DNA from: an uncultured Lachnospiraceae bacterium
GTDB taxonomy: Bacteria > Bacillota > Clostridia > Lachnospirales > Lachnospiraceae
Assembly (NCBI GenBank): GCA_910588955.1
Contig: CAJURQ010000007.1
Coordinates: 1 to 64,000 of the forward strand
Length of the DNA stretch: 64,000 nt
Reading direction: 5' to 3'
Shown here: piece after piece, positions 32,703 to 41,536 of the stretch
Numbering within the stretch: position 1 is the first letter of the stretch
Layout of the letters: every line of letters begins with the position of its first letter
Notes under the pieces: generated by a model
The model's input: the letters and a program-made list of their open reading frames with translations, nothing else
The model's database searches: none
Told to the model about the DNA's origin: nothing
Made by a program: the position numbers and the translations under genes

Positions 32703-33103
32703 TGTGACTCTCCTTCCGCATCCTCCTCGCCCTCCTCGGGGGCATCCGCCGCCATCACATCCAGCATCTCCTCCGCCGTCATTGCGGTGCTCAGATCATA
32801 AATGCCGGGCTGTATTTTACCGTGGTTTTCCGATAAAAGTTCCTGCATCACGAAAAGTTTCGCGTCGCGAATCAGTCCCCGCTCCTCAAGCATCGTTCCT
32901 ATTTCCATGACGGACACCGGGTCTTCCACGCTGACGCTGATGATTCTGCCCTCACCGAGAGAAACGGGCTTCTCGGTGAATATGCGGTAACCGTAATCAT
33001 AGGCTGTCGTTGACACCCTCATAATATACGTGACGGCAAAAACCAAAACCGCTGCCTTTATAATCAGTTCCAGCGTAGAACCGATAATTTCTTTTATACT
33101 CAT
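32699..33103 (-). CDS. Short MltG/YceG-like membrane protein lacking the catalytic domain
   Basis: This 134-residue protein has one N-terminal membrane helix (about 12-28) and a LysM-like segment, ISVSVEDPVSVMEIGTMLEERG to GIYDLSTAMTAEEML, as at the start of the endolytic transglycosylase MltG. The following catalytic domain of the full ~340-residue enzyme is absent. An acidic tail ends the protein. It occupies the yrrL (mltG) position of the conserved cluster. It may be a binding module only. The end is cleanly fused to trmR by overlapping stop and start codons. Confidence 0.7.
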   Translation of the reverse strand: MSIKEIIGSTLELIIKAAVLVFAVTYIMRVSTTAYDYGYRIFTEKPVSLGEGRIISVSVEDPVSVMEIGTMLEERGLIRDAKLFVMQELLSENHGKIQPGIYDLSTAMTAEEMLDVMAADAPEEGEEDAEGESQ

Positions 33104-33105
33104 AG

Positions 33106-33441
33106 TTACACCTCAAAATCCACTTCATCAGCCAGAAGCACATAGACCTCCTGCATCATGCGGCAGAGGGCGAGTTCCGCCCGCAGGAAATCGTCCACGA
33201 GAGGGTTTTCCCTGAACTTCTCGTACTCCTGTTCAAAAGCCTCCACACGGTCAAGCATATCCTCGCTGTCCGTGTCATTCTGCAAATCAAAGTTGCGCTG
33301 CCGGAACTCGTTCACCTTCTCGTAAAGCTCCGGCTGCTTTTTTATTTTTTCTCTCTGGTAGTAATATTCTCTGTAAGTATCGGAGGTCATAATCTTATCT
33401 GCAAAATCTCTGGCTGCCTCTATGATCTCTTTATCTGACAT
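33106..33441 (-). CDS. YlbF/YmcA-family protein
   Basis: This 111-residue all-helical protein begins MSDKEIIEAARDFADKIMTSDTYREYYYQREKI. It has the family's segment VNEFRQRNFDLQN and a VEAFEQEYEKFRENPLVDDFLRAE helix. In Bacillus, YlbF with YmcA and YaaT forms the Y-complex that directs RNase Y. The gene sits four bases after the RNase J gene, which fits a role in RNA turnover. Confidence 0.8.
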   Translation of the reverse strand: MSDKEIIEAARDFADKIMTSDTYREYYYQREKIKKQPELYEKVNEFRQRNFDLQNDTDSEDMLDRVEAFEQEYEKFRENPLVDDFLRAELALCRMMQEVYVLLADEVDFEV

Positions 33442-33445
33442 AGTG

Positions 33446-35137
33446 TTATACCTCCATAATAATCGGCAGTATCATCGGTCTTCTCTTCGTCTTCTTCCAG
33501 ACAAAATCACTCAGCACATCCTTTACGGTACTCTTAAGCTTGCCCCAGTCAGTCTTACCTCTGTCAAGGCAGTCCTGCACCGCCTCCTCCACAAGAAGTC
33601 TCGCCTCGTCGAGAAGTTCATCGGACTCCCTCACATAGACAAAACCTCTGGACACGATATCGGGACCGGAAATCAGCTGGTCGCTGTGGGATTCGAGCGC
33701 CATCACCACAATCATAATGCCGTCCTCCGCCAGATGCTGCCTGTCGCGCAGCACCACATTTCCCACGTCGCCCACACCGAGACCGTCCACCAAAATCGCC
33801 CCGACGGGCACTCTCTCGGTGATAACCGCCCGGTTGTCGTCCATCTCCAACACTTCACCGGACTGCAGCATAAAGATATTCTCCTTGGGAATGCCAAGTT
33901 CCGCCGCAATCTTCGCCTGCGCCTTGCGGTGCTTATACTCTCCGTGGACGGGAATCGCATACTTGGGCTTCACCAGCGAATAGATCAGCTTGATCTCTTC
34001 CTGGCAGGCATGCCCGGACACATGTACGTCTTGAAAGATCACGTCCGCGCCTTTCATCTGTAATTCATTAATGATATTCGTGACCGCCTTCTCGTTGCCC
34101 GGTATCGGATGGGCGGAGAAAATGACGGTATCTCCCGGCATAATGGATATCTTTTTATGGTTATCGCTCGCCATACGGCTTAATGCCGCCATACTTTCGC
34201 CCTGACTTCCGGTTGTAATGATAACCGTCTTCTCTGGCGGATAGTTTTTCAGCTCCTCCACGTCGATCAGCGTCCTCTCCGCGATCTGCAGATAGCCGAG
34301 CTTGGAAGCCGTGTCAATGATATTGACCATGCTCCTGCCTTCCACCACAACTTTCCTGTTGAATTTTTCCGCCGTATTGATGATCTGGCGCACCCTGTCC
34401 ACATTGGACGCAAAGGTGGCAATCAGGATACGGGTTTCTTTATGCTCCAAGAAGAGGGAATCCAGCGTCTTTCCCACCGTCTTCTCAGAAGGTGTAAAAC
34501 CGGCTCTCTCCGCGTTGGTAGAGTCGCACATAAGCGCAAGCACGCCCTTTTTGCCGATCTCCGCAAATCTCTGCAAGTCGATGGCGTCGCCGAATACCGG
34601 CGTATAGTCCACCTTAAAGTCTCCCGTGTGCACCACCACGCCCGCCGGGGAATAAATCGCCAGCGCTGCCGCGTCCACAATGCTGTGATTCGTCTTGATA
34701 AACTCGATCCGAAACTGCCCCAGATTGATAGACTGCCCGAACTTCACCACCTTCCGCTTGGTGGTCTTCATCAGCCCGTGCTCCTCCAGCTTGTTCTCTA
34801 TGATGCCCATAGTCAGCTTCGTCGCGTAAATCGGTATGTTCAGTTCCTTCAGTACATAGGGCAGCGCCCCGATGTGATCCTCATGTCCGTGGGTGATCAC
34901 AAACCCCTTTACTTTCTCCGCGTTTTCCTTTAAATAAGTAATATCCGGAATCACCAAATCGATTCCCAGCATCTCATCTTCCGGAAATGACAGCCCGCAG
35001 TCCACAACAACAATGCTATCCTCATACTCAAAGGCAGTGATATTAAGCCCAATCTGCTCAAGTCCGCCTAATGGGATAGCCTTCAGCTTACTCGCTGACT
35101 TTCCTTCTTCATTTTTTCTCAAAAAATTTACCTCCAC
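33446..35137 (-). CDS. rnj: Ribonuclease J
   Basis: This 563-residue metallo-beta-lactamase nuclease acts as 5' exonuclease and endonuclease in mRNA decay and rRNA maturation. The zinc motif THGHEDHIGALPYV, the beta-CASP region (STNAERAGFTPSEKTVG; TTGSQGESMAALSRMA; FSAHPIPGNE) and a C-terminal domain are intact. It is the first long gene after a chain of small conserved genes and is followed closely by ylbF. Confidence 0.95.
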   Translation of the reverse strand: MEVNFLRKNEEGKSASKLKAIPLGGLEQIGLNITAFEYEDSIVVVDCGLSFPEDEMLGIDLVIPDITYLKENAEKVKGFVITHGHEDHIGALPYVLKELNIPIYATKLTMGIIENKLEEHGLMKTTKRKVVKFGQSINLGQFRIEFIKTNHSIVDAAALAIYSPAGVVVHTGDFKVDYTPVFGDAIDLQRFAEIGKKGVLALMCDSTNAERAGFTPSEKTVGKTLDSLFLEHKETRILIATFASNVDRVRQIINTAEKFNRKVVVEGRSMVNIIDTASKLGYLQIAERTLIDVEELKNYPPEKTVIITTGSQGESMAALSRMASDNHKKISIMPGDTVIFSAHPIPGNEKAVTNIINELQMKGADVIFQDVHVSGHACQEEIKLIYSLVKPKYAIPVHGEYKHRKAQAKIAAELGIPKENIFMLQSGEVLEMDDNRAVITERVPVGAILVDGLGVGDVGNVVLRDRQHLAEDGIMIVVMALESHSDQLISGPDIVSRGFVYVRESDELLDEARLLVEEAVQDCLDRGKTDWGKLKSTVKDVLSDFVWKKTKRRPMILPIIMEV

Positions 35138-35140
35138 TTT

Positions 35141-35398
35141 CTACTGAATGATGTCAATATCGTCCATTATCTTTTCAAACACAGCCGCCACTGCATTCAA
35201 TGTTTCATCGTCTTCCACAATCTCATACACCGCCTCCGGGTCTTCCGGTTCGGAAACGTCGCGCAGAATCAGCGCCTCGCCGTCCTCCCCTTCCGAATCC
35301 GTCACCAGAAGGTAATTCGTGCCGCCGATCATCGTCTGTTCCAAAATATAAAACTCGACAGCTTCACCTTCCTGCGGTGTAAATGTAATCTTTTCCAT
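35141..35398 (-). CDS. DUF1292-family protein (YrzB-like)
   Basis: This 85-residue acidic protein reads MEKITFTPQEGEAVEFYILEQTMIGG then a LLVTDSEGEDGEALILRD core. It matches the YrzB family, always found beside ruvX and ireB in Firmicutes. The function is unknown. Confidence 0.85.
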   Translation of the reverse strand: MEKITFTPQEGEAVEFYILEQTMIGGTNYLLVTDSEGEDGEALILRDVSEPEDPEAVYEIVEDDETLNAVAAVFEKIMDDIDIIQ

Positions 35399-35402
35399 TC
35401 AA

Positions 35403-35825
35403 TCAACCTTTCTGTGAATCTAAATACCCCTGCAAAATCAGACACGCCGCAATTTTATCCACGTAGTCCTTGCGGTTTTCCCTGCGGATTCCCGCCTCCA
35501 TCATCGCCTTATCCGCCGCAACCGTCGTCAGCCTCTCGTCCCACATCACGACAGGAAGACCCGTGCGCCGCTCCAGCTTCTCCTTAAATTCGAGCGAAAG
35601 CTGCGCCCGCTCTCCGAGCGTGTCGTTCATGTTCTTCGGCAGACCGAGCACGATCGTGTCCACCTCGTACTCCACAATCAGCGCCTCAATACGCGCAAGC
35701 GTTTGTCTCAGCTTGTTCTCTTCCTTGCGCCTGATAATTTCGATCCCCTGCGCCGTAATAAGTAAGGGGTCGCTGATGGCTACCCCCACCGTTTTAGAAC
35801 CGAGATCCAGTCCCATAATTCTCAT
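35403..35825 (-). CDS. ruvX: RuvX/YqgF RNase H-like protein
   Basis: This 140-residue protein has the RNase H fold with catalytic acids in MRIMGLDLGSKTVGVAISD, a conserved LGLPKNMNDTLGERAQL loop and MWDERLTTVAA. It is a putative Holliday-junction resolvase also linked to 16S rRNA 5' end processing (YqgF). The order ireB-ruvX-DUF1292 is conserved in Firmicutes. Confidence 0.95.
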   Translation of the reverse strand: MRIMGLDLGSKTVGVAISDPLLITAQGIEIIRRKEENKLRQTLARIEALIVEYEVDTIVLGLPKNMNDTLGERAQLSLEFKEKLERRTGLPVVMWDERLTTVAADKAMMEAGIRRENRKDYVDKIAACLILQGYLDSQKG

Positions 35826-35856
35826 TTGTCTTTTTCACCGTTATTGACTCTCTTAG

Positions 35857-36138
35857 TCAACCCTTCTTTCCACTTTCGACGGAGTTTTTGATATACTCCA
35901 CCAACATTTCCTCCACAAGCTCATCCCGTTCCACCTTCATAATCAGGCTGCGCGCGCTCTTATGGCTGGTAATGTAAGTGGGATCGCCGGACATAATGTA
36001 GCCGACGATCTGGTTGACCGGATTGTACCCCTTCTCCGTCAACGCCTCGTACACCGTGGACAACACAAGCTTCACGCCCGTCTCCGGCTCAGTCTCCACA
36101 GTAAAAAATTGTGTATTTTCTAAATCCTGTTCTCGCAT
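35857..36138 (-). CDS. ireB: IreB-family regulatory protein
   Basis: This 93-residue protein has the UPF0297 core EKGYNPVNQIVGYIMSGDPTYITSHKSARSLI almost unchanged. In Enterococcus, IreB is a substrate of the PASTA kinase IreK and affects cephalosporin resistance. It leads the ruvX-DUF1292-rnj cluster. Confidence 0.92.
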   Translation of the reverse strand: MREQDLENTQFFTVETEPETGVKLVLSTVYEALTEKGYNPVNQIVGYIMSGDPTYITSHKSARSLIMKVERDELVEEMLVEYIKNSVESGKKG

Positions 36139-36239
36139 ACTCTCACGCCCTTATCTATTGTTACTATAGTATTACCATCATTTACCGAAAAAATCAACCG
36201 TGCCGCCACTGCTGCGCCTTTGGCACACTCCTATGGTAT

Positions 36240-36268
36240 ATTTTACCACAAACGGCGTACCTCAGCAA
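36240..36268 (-). promoter_or_regulatory. Candidate promoter of the ireB cluster
   Basis: The minus strand has TTGCTG (36263-36268), a 17 bp spacer and TAAAAT (36240-36245), ~100 bases before ireB. The -35 is weak. Confidence 0.35.
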
Positions 36269-36274
36269 CGAATA

Positions 36275-37720
36275 TTAATTTTCCATAAGGCTTTCCATAA
36301 GGAGAACGTCGTCTTCCCAAAAAGCTCTCAGTTTACCTGCGGCAATGCGGTTTTGCAAGTTCTCCCCCGGATCCGCCTTCCGCGCCGCCTTTAAATAACG
36401 GGTGGTATGCCCAATCCAATATGCCTGCCCGTCCCTTTCCACAAGTTCCTCGAAGAGAACCTCCTCCGTCTTCCCTAAAAAGGTCTCCCGGTACGCGCGG
36501 GACATCTCACGTTCCAGTTTCATCAGCCGATCACTCCTCACCGCCTTCTCCGCCTCCGTCAACTGCCCTTCCATAGCCGCCGCACGAGTGCCCTGCCGTC
36601 TGGAATACTTAAAAATATGCATCTCGTAGAAGCCCACACGCCGCAGAAACTCCTCGGTCTGCGCAAACTCCTCCTCCGTCTCCCCTGGAAATCCGACGAT
36701 CACGTCGGTGGTAATTGCCATGTTTACATAATACTTTCGCAGTCTCTCCACCGCGCTCAAATACCCTGCCGTATCATAGCGCCTGTTCATCCTGCGAAGC
36801 ACCGTATCGCTGCCGCTCTGCAGGGAGAGGTGAAAGTGGGGGCATACCTTCGGCAAGGCGCTGATCGCCGCCGCAAATTCCTCCGTCACAATCCCCGGCT
36901 CAAGAGAACCGAGGCGGATTCTCTCAATCCCTTCTATCTCGGAAAGCTTTTCCAGCAAACGGACAAGCTCACTGCCGCCCCGGTCAACCCCGTAGGAGCT
37001 GATATGGATGCCCGTCAACACCACCTCCCGGTAGCCCGTCTCCGACAGCCCACGCGCCTCCCTCAGAATATTCTCTTCCAGACGGCTTCTGACCCGCCCT
37101 CTGGCGTAGGGAATCATACAGTAGGAACAGAACTGGTTGCACCCGTCCTGAATCTTGATGTAGGCGCGGGTGTGTTCCGCCGTCGTCTTGAGGGTCATCT
37201 CCTCGTAGGGGGCGTGGGCGATGTCGATTATATCGGTCACAGGCTTGAACTGCACCGGTTCTGCTGCCATCGCCTCACGCCAAGACGCATTCTCCGCCCC
37301 ACACATCCCGTCTGCCGCTTCACTCTGCTCTGTTCCTGCCTTTTGTTGCGTTGCAGGCATCTCCGCTTTATCCCTATGTTTCAGATACGCCTCCAGTATC
37401 TCCACCAAATCCTTCTTCCGGTTGTTTCCTATGGCGAGATCCACCGCGCCATCCTTTAGAAGCGTCTCCTGCCCGGTCTGCACGTAGCACCCCACCGCCA
37501 CCACAACGGCGTCCGGATTTCTCTTTTTCGCCCGGTGGAGCATCTGCCTGCTCTTCCTGTCCGCGATATTTGTAACCGTACAGGTGTTCACGATATAAAT
37601 GTCAGCCTCTTCATCAAATGATACAATTTTATAACCCTTTTCTTGTAACATTTGTTGCATAAAGTCCATTTCATAGGCGTTTACCTTGCAGCCCAGATTA
37701 TGTAATGCTACACTTTTCAT
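36275..37720 (-). CDS. mtaB: tRNA t6A37 methylthiotransferase MtaB
   Basis: This 481-residue radical-SAM enzyme adds a methylthio group to t6A37 in tRNA. The MTTase domain has cysteines in NLGCKVN, NTCTVT and VGCYVQ. The SAM cluster is CNQFCSYCMIPYARGRVRS, followed by a C-terminal TRAM-like part. A low-complexity linker (about 120-150) lengthens the protein over the usual ~430 residues. It is monocistronic, facing the HPr-like gene. Confidence 0.93.
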   Translation of the reverse strand: MKSVALHNLGCKVNAYEMDFMQQMLQEKGYKIVSFDEEADIYIVNTCTVTNIADRKSRQMLHRAKKRNPDAVVVAVGCYVQTGQETLLKDGAVDLAIGNNRKKDLVEILEAYLKHRDKAEMPATQQKAGTEQSEAADGMCGAENASWREAMAAEPVQFKPVTDIIDIAHAPYEEMTLKTTAEHTRAYIKIQDGCNQFCSYCMIPYARGRVRSRLEENILREARGLSETGYREVVLTGIHISSYGVDRGGSELVRLLEKLSEIEGIERIRLGSLEPGIVTEEFAAAISALPKVCPHFHLSLQSGSDTVLRRMNRRYDTAGYLSAVERLRKYYVNMAITTDVIVGFPGETEEEFAQTEEFLRRVGFYEMHIFKYSRRQGTRAAAMEGQLTEAEKAVRSDRLMKLEREMSRAYRETFLGKTEEVLFEELVERDGQAYWIGHTTRYLKAARKADPGENLQNRIAAGKLRAFWEDDVLLMESLMEN

Positions 37721-37753
37721 AGTAATCCCCGCATTTTTTGTATTGTTTTATCA

Positions 37754-37785
37754 TTGACTTTTGCTCTTCCAACATTTAGTATAAT
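37754..37785 (+). promoter_or_regulatory. Probable promoter of the HPr-like gene
   Basis: TTGACT (37754-37759) and TATAAT (37780-37785) are 20 bases apart, longer than ideal, which may indicate a weak or activated promoter. The start codon is 38 bases downstream. Confidence 0.5.
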
Positions 37786-37823
37786 ACCCAGAAGGTATAA
37801 AAATCAAAGGAGGTAATTCCGCA

Positions 37824-38054
37824 ATGAAAACAGTACAGATTTCTTTAAATTCTATCGATAAGGTTAAATCTTTCGTGAACGATATCACAAAGTTTGATTA
37901 TGATTTTGACTTGGTATCCGGCAGATACGTTATCGATGCGAAATCCATCATGGGCATCTTCAGTTTGGATCTGTCCAAGCCCATCGACCTGAACATCCAC
38001 GCAGAAGACGGCACGGATGAGGTTATGGCGGCGCTGAAGCCCTACATCATGTAA
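37824..38054 (+). CDS. HPr-like protein lacking the active-site histidine
   Basis: This 76-residue protein is HPr-like in length and in its regulatory-serine segment (DAKSIMGIFSLDL, Ser41 here, equivalent to Ser46). The His15 loop is missing: the region reads IDKVKSFVND. It cannot pass phosphate as HPr does. Like Crh in Bacillus, such proteins may act only in carbon control after Ser phosphorylation. AAAGGAGGT lies upstream. It is monocistronic with its own promoter and terminator. Confidence 0.85.
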   Translation: MKTVQISLNSIDKVKSFVNDITKFDYDFDLVSGRYVIDAKSIMGIFSLDLSKPIDLNIHAEDGTDEVMAALKPYIM

Positions 38055-38080
38055 TCGGCTTCAATCCATATGAAAATCTG

Positions 38081-38113
38081 AGCAGCTCGGGAAAAATTCC
38101 CGGGCTGTTTTTC
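38081..38113 (+). terminator. Terminator of the HPr-like gene
   Basis: A stem of AGCAGCTCGGGAA with TTCCCGGGCTGT and an AAA loop is followed by TTTTT. Confidence 0.85.
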
Positions 38114-38121
38114 ATTTGCTT

Positions 38122-39303
38122 TTAACTCTGCACCACAATCACCTCATCCGTCGCCAGCGCCTTCTCCATCAGCTCCTCAATTCCCTCCTGCAGATTCTGC
38201 TCATGCCTCTTGATAACATTCAGATTCGGCTTCGTCACGGGATGCTTCGCCACAAAAATCGTGCAGCAGTCCTCGTAGGGCAGAATGGAAGTCTCGTAAC
38301 TGTCAATTTTTTCCGCGATATCCACAATTTCCATCTTATCAAATCCGATCAGCGGTCTGTAGACGGGCATGGTGCACACCTCGTTTGTCGCCGCCAGACT
38401 CGCCATCGTCTGGGACGCCACCTGCCCGATACTCTCGCCCGTGATCAGCCCAAGGCACTCCGTCTCCCTCGCAATGTGCTCCGCAATGCGCATCATGTAG
38501 CGGCGCATGATGATGGTCAGCTCATCGTGGGGGCACTTGTCATAGATGTAAAGCTGAATATCCGTAAAATTTATCACATGCAGCCAGACAGGTCCGGCAT
38601 ACGCCGCCACTTTTTTCGCCAGATCCACCACCTTCTGCTTCGCCCGCTCGCTCGTATACGGCGGCGCATGAAAATACACGGCGTCAATCTTGACCCCGCG
38701 CTTGGCTATCATCCAGCCCGCCACCGGGGAATCGATGCCGCCAGATAAAAGAAGCATCGCCTTGCCGCCCGTCCCTACAGGCATACCGCCCGGACCGGGT
38801 ATGATCTCGGAGTAAAGGTAGATCTTGTCCCTGATTTCCACGTTCAAAAGAATGTCCGGCTTGTGCACGTCCACATGCATTTCCGGATAGGCATCCAAAA
38901 TCACGCCGCCCAGCTCCTCGTTGATCTGCATGGAATTAAGCGGATAGTTTTTGCGCGCGCGCCTTGCCGCCACCTTAAAGCTTTTGTGCCGGTCAGGGTA
39001 CACGTCACCGATATAGCGCGCCACATCCTGCCCCAGCTTTTCAAATCCCTCGTCCTCCACATAGACAACGGGACAAATGCCGGAAATGCCGAACACCTTT
39101 TTCAGGCTCTCCACCACTTCGTCAAAGTCAAAGTCTGACTGCGCGTCCACATAGATGCGCCCGTCCGTCCTACGCACCGCGAACTCACCATCCGCCTTTT
39201 TCAGCGCGTACTTGATCTGTTTCACCAGCGCCTCCTCAAAGAGGTAGCGGTTTTTTCCCTTCACGCCGATTTCCGCGTATTTTATTAAAAATGACTTGTA
39301 CAT
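38122..39303 (-). CDS. thiI: tRNA 4-thiouridine synthase ThiI
   Basis: This 393-residue protein has a ferredoxin-like and THUMP N-terminal half (to ~170) and a PP-loop ATPase domain (LLSGGIDSPVAGW). It thiolates U8 of tRNA. There is no C-terminal rhodanese domain, as is normal in Firmicutes, where a dedicated cysteine desulfurase supplies the sulfur. Such a gene lies directly upstream. GGAGAAATT precedes the ATG. Confidence 0.95.
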   Translation of the reverse strand: MYKSFLIKYAEIGVKGKNRYLFEEALVKQIKYALKKADGEFAVRRTDGRIYVDAQSDFDFDEVVESLKKVFGISGICPVVYVEDEGFEKLGQDVARYIGDVYPDRHKSFKVAARRARKNYPLNSMQINEELGGVILDAYPEMHVDVHKPDILLNVEIRDKIYLYSEIIPGPGGMPVGTGGKAMLLLSGGIDSPVAGWMIAKRGVKIDAVYFHAPPYTSERAKQKVVDLAKKVAAYAGPVWLHVINFTDIQLYIYDKCPHDELTIIMRRYMMRIAEHIARETECLGLITGESIGQVASQTMASLAATNEVCTMPVYRPLIGFDKMEIVDIAEKIDSYETSILPYEDCCTIFVAKHPVTKPNLNVIKRHEQNLQEGIEELMEKALATDEVIVVQS

Positions 39304-39409
39304 AATTTCTCCATTCCGAAGCGTTTATCGTGGAATGCGGGCAGAACAGGAACACCCCATTCTGCCCCGCGCGCAGGCTTTGCAACGCTCCCCGCAAAGC
39401 CCGGCTTAT

Positions 39410-40564
39410 TTAGTGTCTCGTATACCGCCGCAAATTCGGCACAATCTCCTCCAAACTCTGGCAGGTATAGGCAATCTCCTCCTCCGTCGTGAACCCCGAA
39501 ATGCTGAACCGGATCGTGGATTCCAGAAGTTCCTTCTCCACGCCGATCGCCCGCAGAGTTGCGGAAGGCTGCGGTTTGTGCGCCGCACAGGCGCTCCCGG
39601 CGGAAACGTAAATGCCTCGCTCCTCCAAGGCATGTAAAAGCACCTCGCTGCGTACGCCCCGGAAAGAGACGCTCACGATATGGGGCGCGCCCTCCCTGCC
39701 GGGACAGCCGTTGATCACCACATCGGGAATCATTTTGACTCTATCAGTCAACATCTCCCGCAGGGCATACATTCTGTCCCCGTCCTGCTCCAAATCCTGA
39801 TACACCAGCTCCGCCGCCTTGGCGAAACCCGCAATACCGGGCAGGTTTTCCGTGCCGGATCGCAGTCCCCGCTGCTGACCGCCGCCGTACATGATAGGGC
39901 TGACCTTTGCGCCGTCCCTCATGTAGAGAAGACCGATACCCTTCGGTCCGTGGATTTTATGACCGCTGGCACTCAACATGTCAATATGCATTTTCCCGGG
40001 GTAAATGCGCGCCTTGCCGAAACCCTGCACCGCGTCCACATGGAACAGCGTCTTCGGATTCCTTCTTTTAATGAGCGCTCCCGCCTCCGCAATAGGCTGT
40101 ACGCTCCCGATTTCATTGTTCGTATGCATGACGGAGACAAGTATCGTGTCCGGTCTAACCGCCCGCTCCAACTCTTCCAGAGAAATTTTTCCCTGCCTGT
40201 CAACGGAGAGGTAAGTCACCTCAAAGCCCTGATTTTCCAGATAGGACATGGGCTGCAGCACCGCCGGGTGCTCGATTTTGGTGGTGATCAGGTGGCGTCC
40301 CGCTCTGTGGTTCGCCATCGCCGCGCCGACCAGCGCGATATTGTCCGACTCCGTTCCGCCGGAGGTAAAGAAAATCTCCTTTACATTCACCTTTAAAATT
40401 TTTGCAAAAGTCTCGTTCGCGTATCTTAAGTAGGCTTCCGCCTCCACTCCTTTATGGTGCAGGCTGGAAGGATTTCCATAATCTTCGCACAAAATCCTGT
40501 GCATCAACTGCGCGGCGTCCTCAAAGCAGGCGGTCGTCGCGGAATTATCCAGATATACTTCCAT
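39410..40564 (-). CDS. Cysteine desulfurase (NifS/IscS family) paired with ThiI
   Basis: This 384-residue PLP enzyme takes sulfur from cysteine. The PLP Lys is in SASGHKIHGPKG and the persulfide Cys in YVSAGSACAAHKP. The TGGTESDN and HVDAVQ segments are typical. The position just before thiI matches NifZ-type desulfurases that serve 4-thiouridine synthesis in Bacillus. The 39304-39409 gap contains two hairpins (GCGGGCAGAA with its partner near 39350, GGCTTTGC with GCAAAGCC) of unknown role. Confidence 0.92.
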   Translation of the reverse strand: MEVYLDNSATTACFEDAAQLMHRILCEDYGNPSSLHHKGVEAEAYLRYANETFAKILKVNVKEIFFTSGGTESDNIALVGAAMANHRAGRHLITTKIEHPAVLQPMSYLENQGFEVTYLSVDRQGKISLEELERAVRPDTILVSVMHTNNEIGSVQPIAEAGALIKRRNPKTLFHVDAVQGFGKARIYPGKMHIDMLSASGHKIHGPKGIGLLYMRDGAKVSPIMYGGGQQRGLRSGTENLPGIAGFAKAAELVYQDLEQDGDRMYALREMLTDRVKMIPDVVINGCPGREGAPHIVSVSFRGVRSEVLLHALEERGIYVSAGSACAAHKPQPSATLRAIGVEKELLESTIRFSISGFTTEEEIAYTCQSLEEIVPNLRRYTRH

Positions 40565-40742
40565 TACCGTTTTTCCTTCCTAAACCCTATATCTCTAATA
40601 TATGTTTTTTATCTCCGGCAGTGCCAGCTCGATTCCGCTGCGCTTCATCTCGCTGACGGGCTTCGCCCTATACATCCGCAATCTGAAAAAATTGTCAGCA
40701 AGCTGCCATTTTTCCATCTTACGTCTGTGCACTGCTCATTGC

Positions 40743-41480
40743 CTACGCCAAGTGGTACATCAGCCACGACAACACCGTAAGTCCTGCCGTCTCAGTGCGC
40801 AGGATTCTTTTGCCGAGCGTAATCGGTTCTATGCCCGCCGCAAGCGCCTCGGAAATCTCGCCCTCCTCGAAGCCACCCTCGGGACCGATAAAAACCGCCA
40901 CGCTCTCACCGGGACGTATCTCCCCGATGATTTTTTTCGTGTGCGCCATATCCTCCGCCAACTCATAGGGAATCAGCTTTACGTCCAGCTCCCGCGCGTA
41001 TGCCGCCGCCTCCTTCATAGTCATGGGATTCTTCACCGCAGGAATAACCCCTCTTTTGCTCTGCTTTGCCGCCGCCTCCGCAATGCCCTGCCAGCGCTCC
41101 ACCTTCGCCCGCGCCTTCTTCTCATCAAGTTTCACCACACAGCGTTTTACCGCCACGGGAATCACCTCGTACACGCCAAGCTCCACGGCTTTCTGTACGA
41201 TGAGTTCCATCTTATCCGCCTTGGGAATCCCCTGAAAGAGATAAATTTTAGAGGGCAGCTCCACCCCCTCTTCCTTGACAAAGCGCAGGGAACAGATAAC
41301 CTGATCCTGCGCAAATTCCTCAATGCCGCAGCGGTATTCCTTTCCGTCCACGCCGTTCCTGACCGCGATCTCCTCGCCGACCTTCATCCGCAGGACGTTT
41401 TTCATATGATTGACGTCCCCGCCCGTTATAATCACTTTTTTATCCTGAATCTGCGAAGGCTCCACAAAAAACTGATACAC
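40743..41480 (-). CDS. rsmE: 16S rRNA m3U1498 methyltransferase RsmE
   Basis: This 245-residue SPOUT methyltransferase has an N-terminal PUA-like domain (VIITGGDVNHMKNVLRMKVGEE) and knot motifs IGPEGGFEEGEISEA and LGKRILRTETAGL. A GTG start at 41480 is preferred since GGAG stands eight bases before it; the frame stays open for nine more codons to another GTG. The order prmA-rsmE is common in Firmicutes. Here a VanZ gene lies between. Confidence 0.93.
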   Translation of the reverse strand: MYQFFVEPSQIQDKKVIITGGDVNHMKNVLRMKVGEEIAVRNGVDGKEYRCGIEEFAQDQVICSLRFVKEEGVELPSKIYLFQGIPKADKMELIVQKAVELGVYEVIPVAVKRCVVKLDEKKARAKVERWQGIAEAAAKQSKRGVIPAVKNPMTMKEAAAYARELDVKLIPYELAEDMAHTKKIIGEIRPGESVAVFIGPEGGFEEGEISEALAAGIEPITLGKRILRTETAGLTVLSWLMYHLA

Positions 41481-41536
41481 TTTCCAATCTCCATTCCTCA
41501 AACACACTCAAAAGCGAAGGCGTTCCGGCGCAGACC

